A stretch of DNA of 6,485 bases from Candidatus Omnitrophota bacterium (lineage in GTDB: Bacteria; Omnitrophota; Gorgyraeia; B26-G9). The notes beneath the pieces were generated by a model, which made no database searches, was not told where the DNA came from, and worked only from the letters and a program-made list of their open reading frames with translations. Shown here in pieces: positions 6,449-6,485 of the stretch. A program made the position numbers and the translations under genes. The DNA is taken from contig JAQULA010000101.1 of assembly GCA_028718845.1 (NCBI GenBank), positions 1 to 6,485 on the forward strand. The letters are read 5' to 3'. How positions within the stretch are numbered: position 1 is the first letter of the stretch; each line of letters begins with the position of its first letter.

Positions 6449-6485
6449 GGTTAATTTATCCACGCATGATTTTATCAATAATCCG

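Noticed and set aside
5957..6454. Plus-strand open frame of 165 codons opposite miaB
   Set aside because: It is antisense to conserved MiaB motifs and has no recognisable domain.

Overview
All recognisable genes in this window read on the minus strand, so transcription runs from the high-coordinate end toward position 1. The window looks like a bacterial chromosome of moderate GC content. No rRNA, tRNA, CRISPR array, transposase or phage gene was seen. The mixture of housekeeping tRNA-modification genes, dispersed short tandem repeats inside and between genes, and a large secreted-looking multidomain protein suggests an uncultured-phylum bacterium. Omnitrophota or a relative is my best guess, but this is an impression from gene style, not a phylogenetic result.

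Region 6448-3406 is a housekeeping block in the order miaB, a TPR/SPOR envelope protein, then miaA. MiaA adds the dimethylallyl group to A37 of tRNAs reading UNN codons, and MiaB then methylthiolates that base, so the two enzymes act in sequence. The SPOR protein between them is exported and probably binds septal peptidoglycan; only 6 bases separate it from miaA. MiaB is odd. It carries an in-frame heptad-repeat insertion between its second and third cluster cysteines, a second loop expansion after the GQNVNSY motif, and no C-terminal TRAM domain.

Region 3405-3109 is intergenic. It holds a good sigma-70-type promoter (TTGAAA, 16 bp, TATACT with an extended -10 TG) and the upstream half of a duplicated leader sequence. 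I saw no convincing terminator after miaA.

Region 3108-1 is the accessory and most interesting part. A predicted 885-residue protein joins a signal-peptide-like leader, a radical SAM domain with SPASM/twitch-like cysteines, a Gfo/Idh/MocA-type oxidoreductase domain lacking the usual EKP lysine, and a C-terminal helix-turn-helix. Twenty to sixty bases after its stop, a second gene begins with the same leader and runs off the window edge. The two leaders, including upstream noncoding sequence, are 147/149 identical by hand alignment, and identity then falls to about two thirds. This looks like a leader cassette being copied or homogenised between otherwise different proteins. A shared post-leader motif (SA[ST]TLSP, then E[ST]FH) marks both as members of one leader family.
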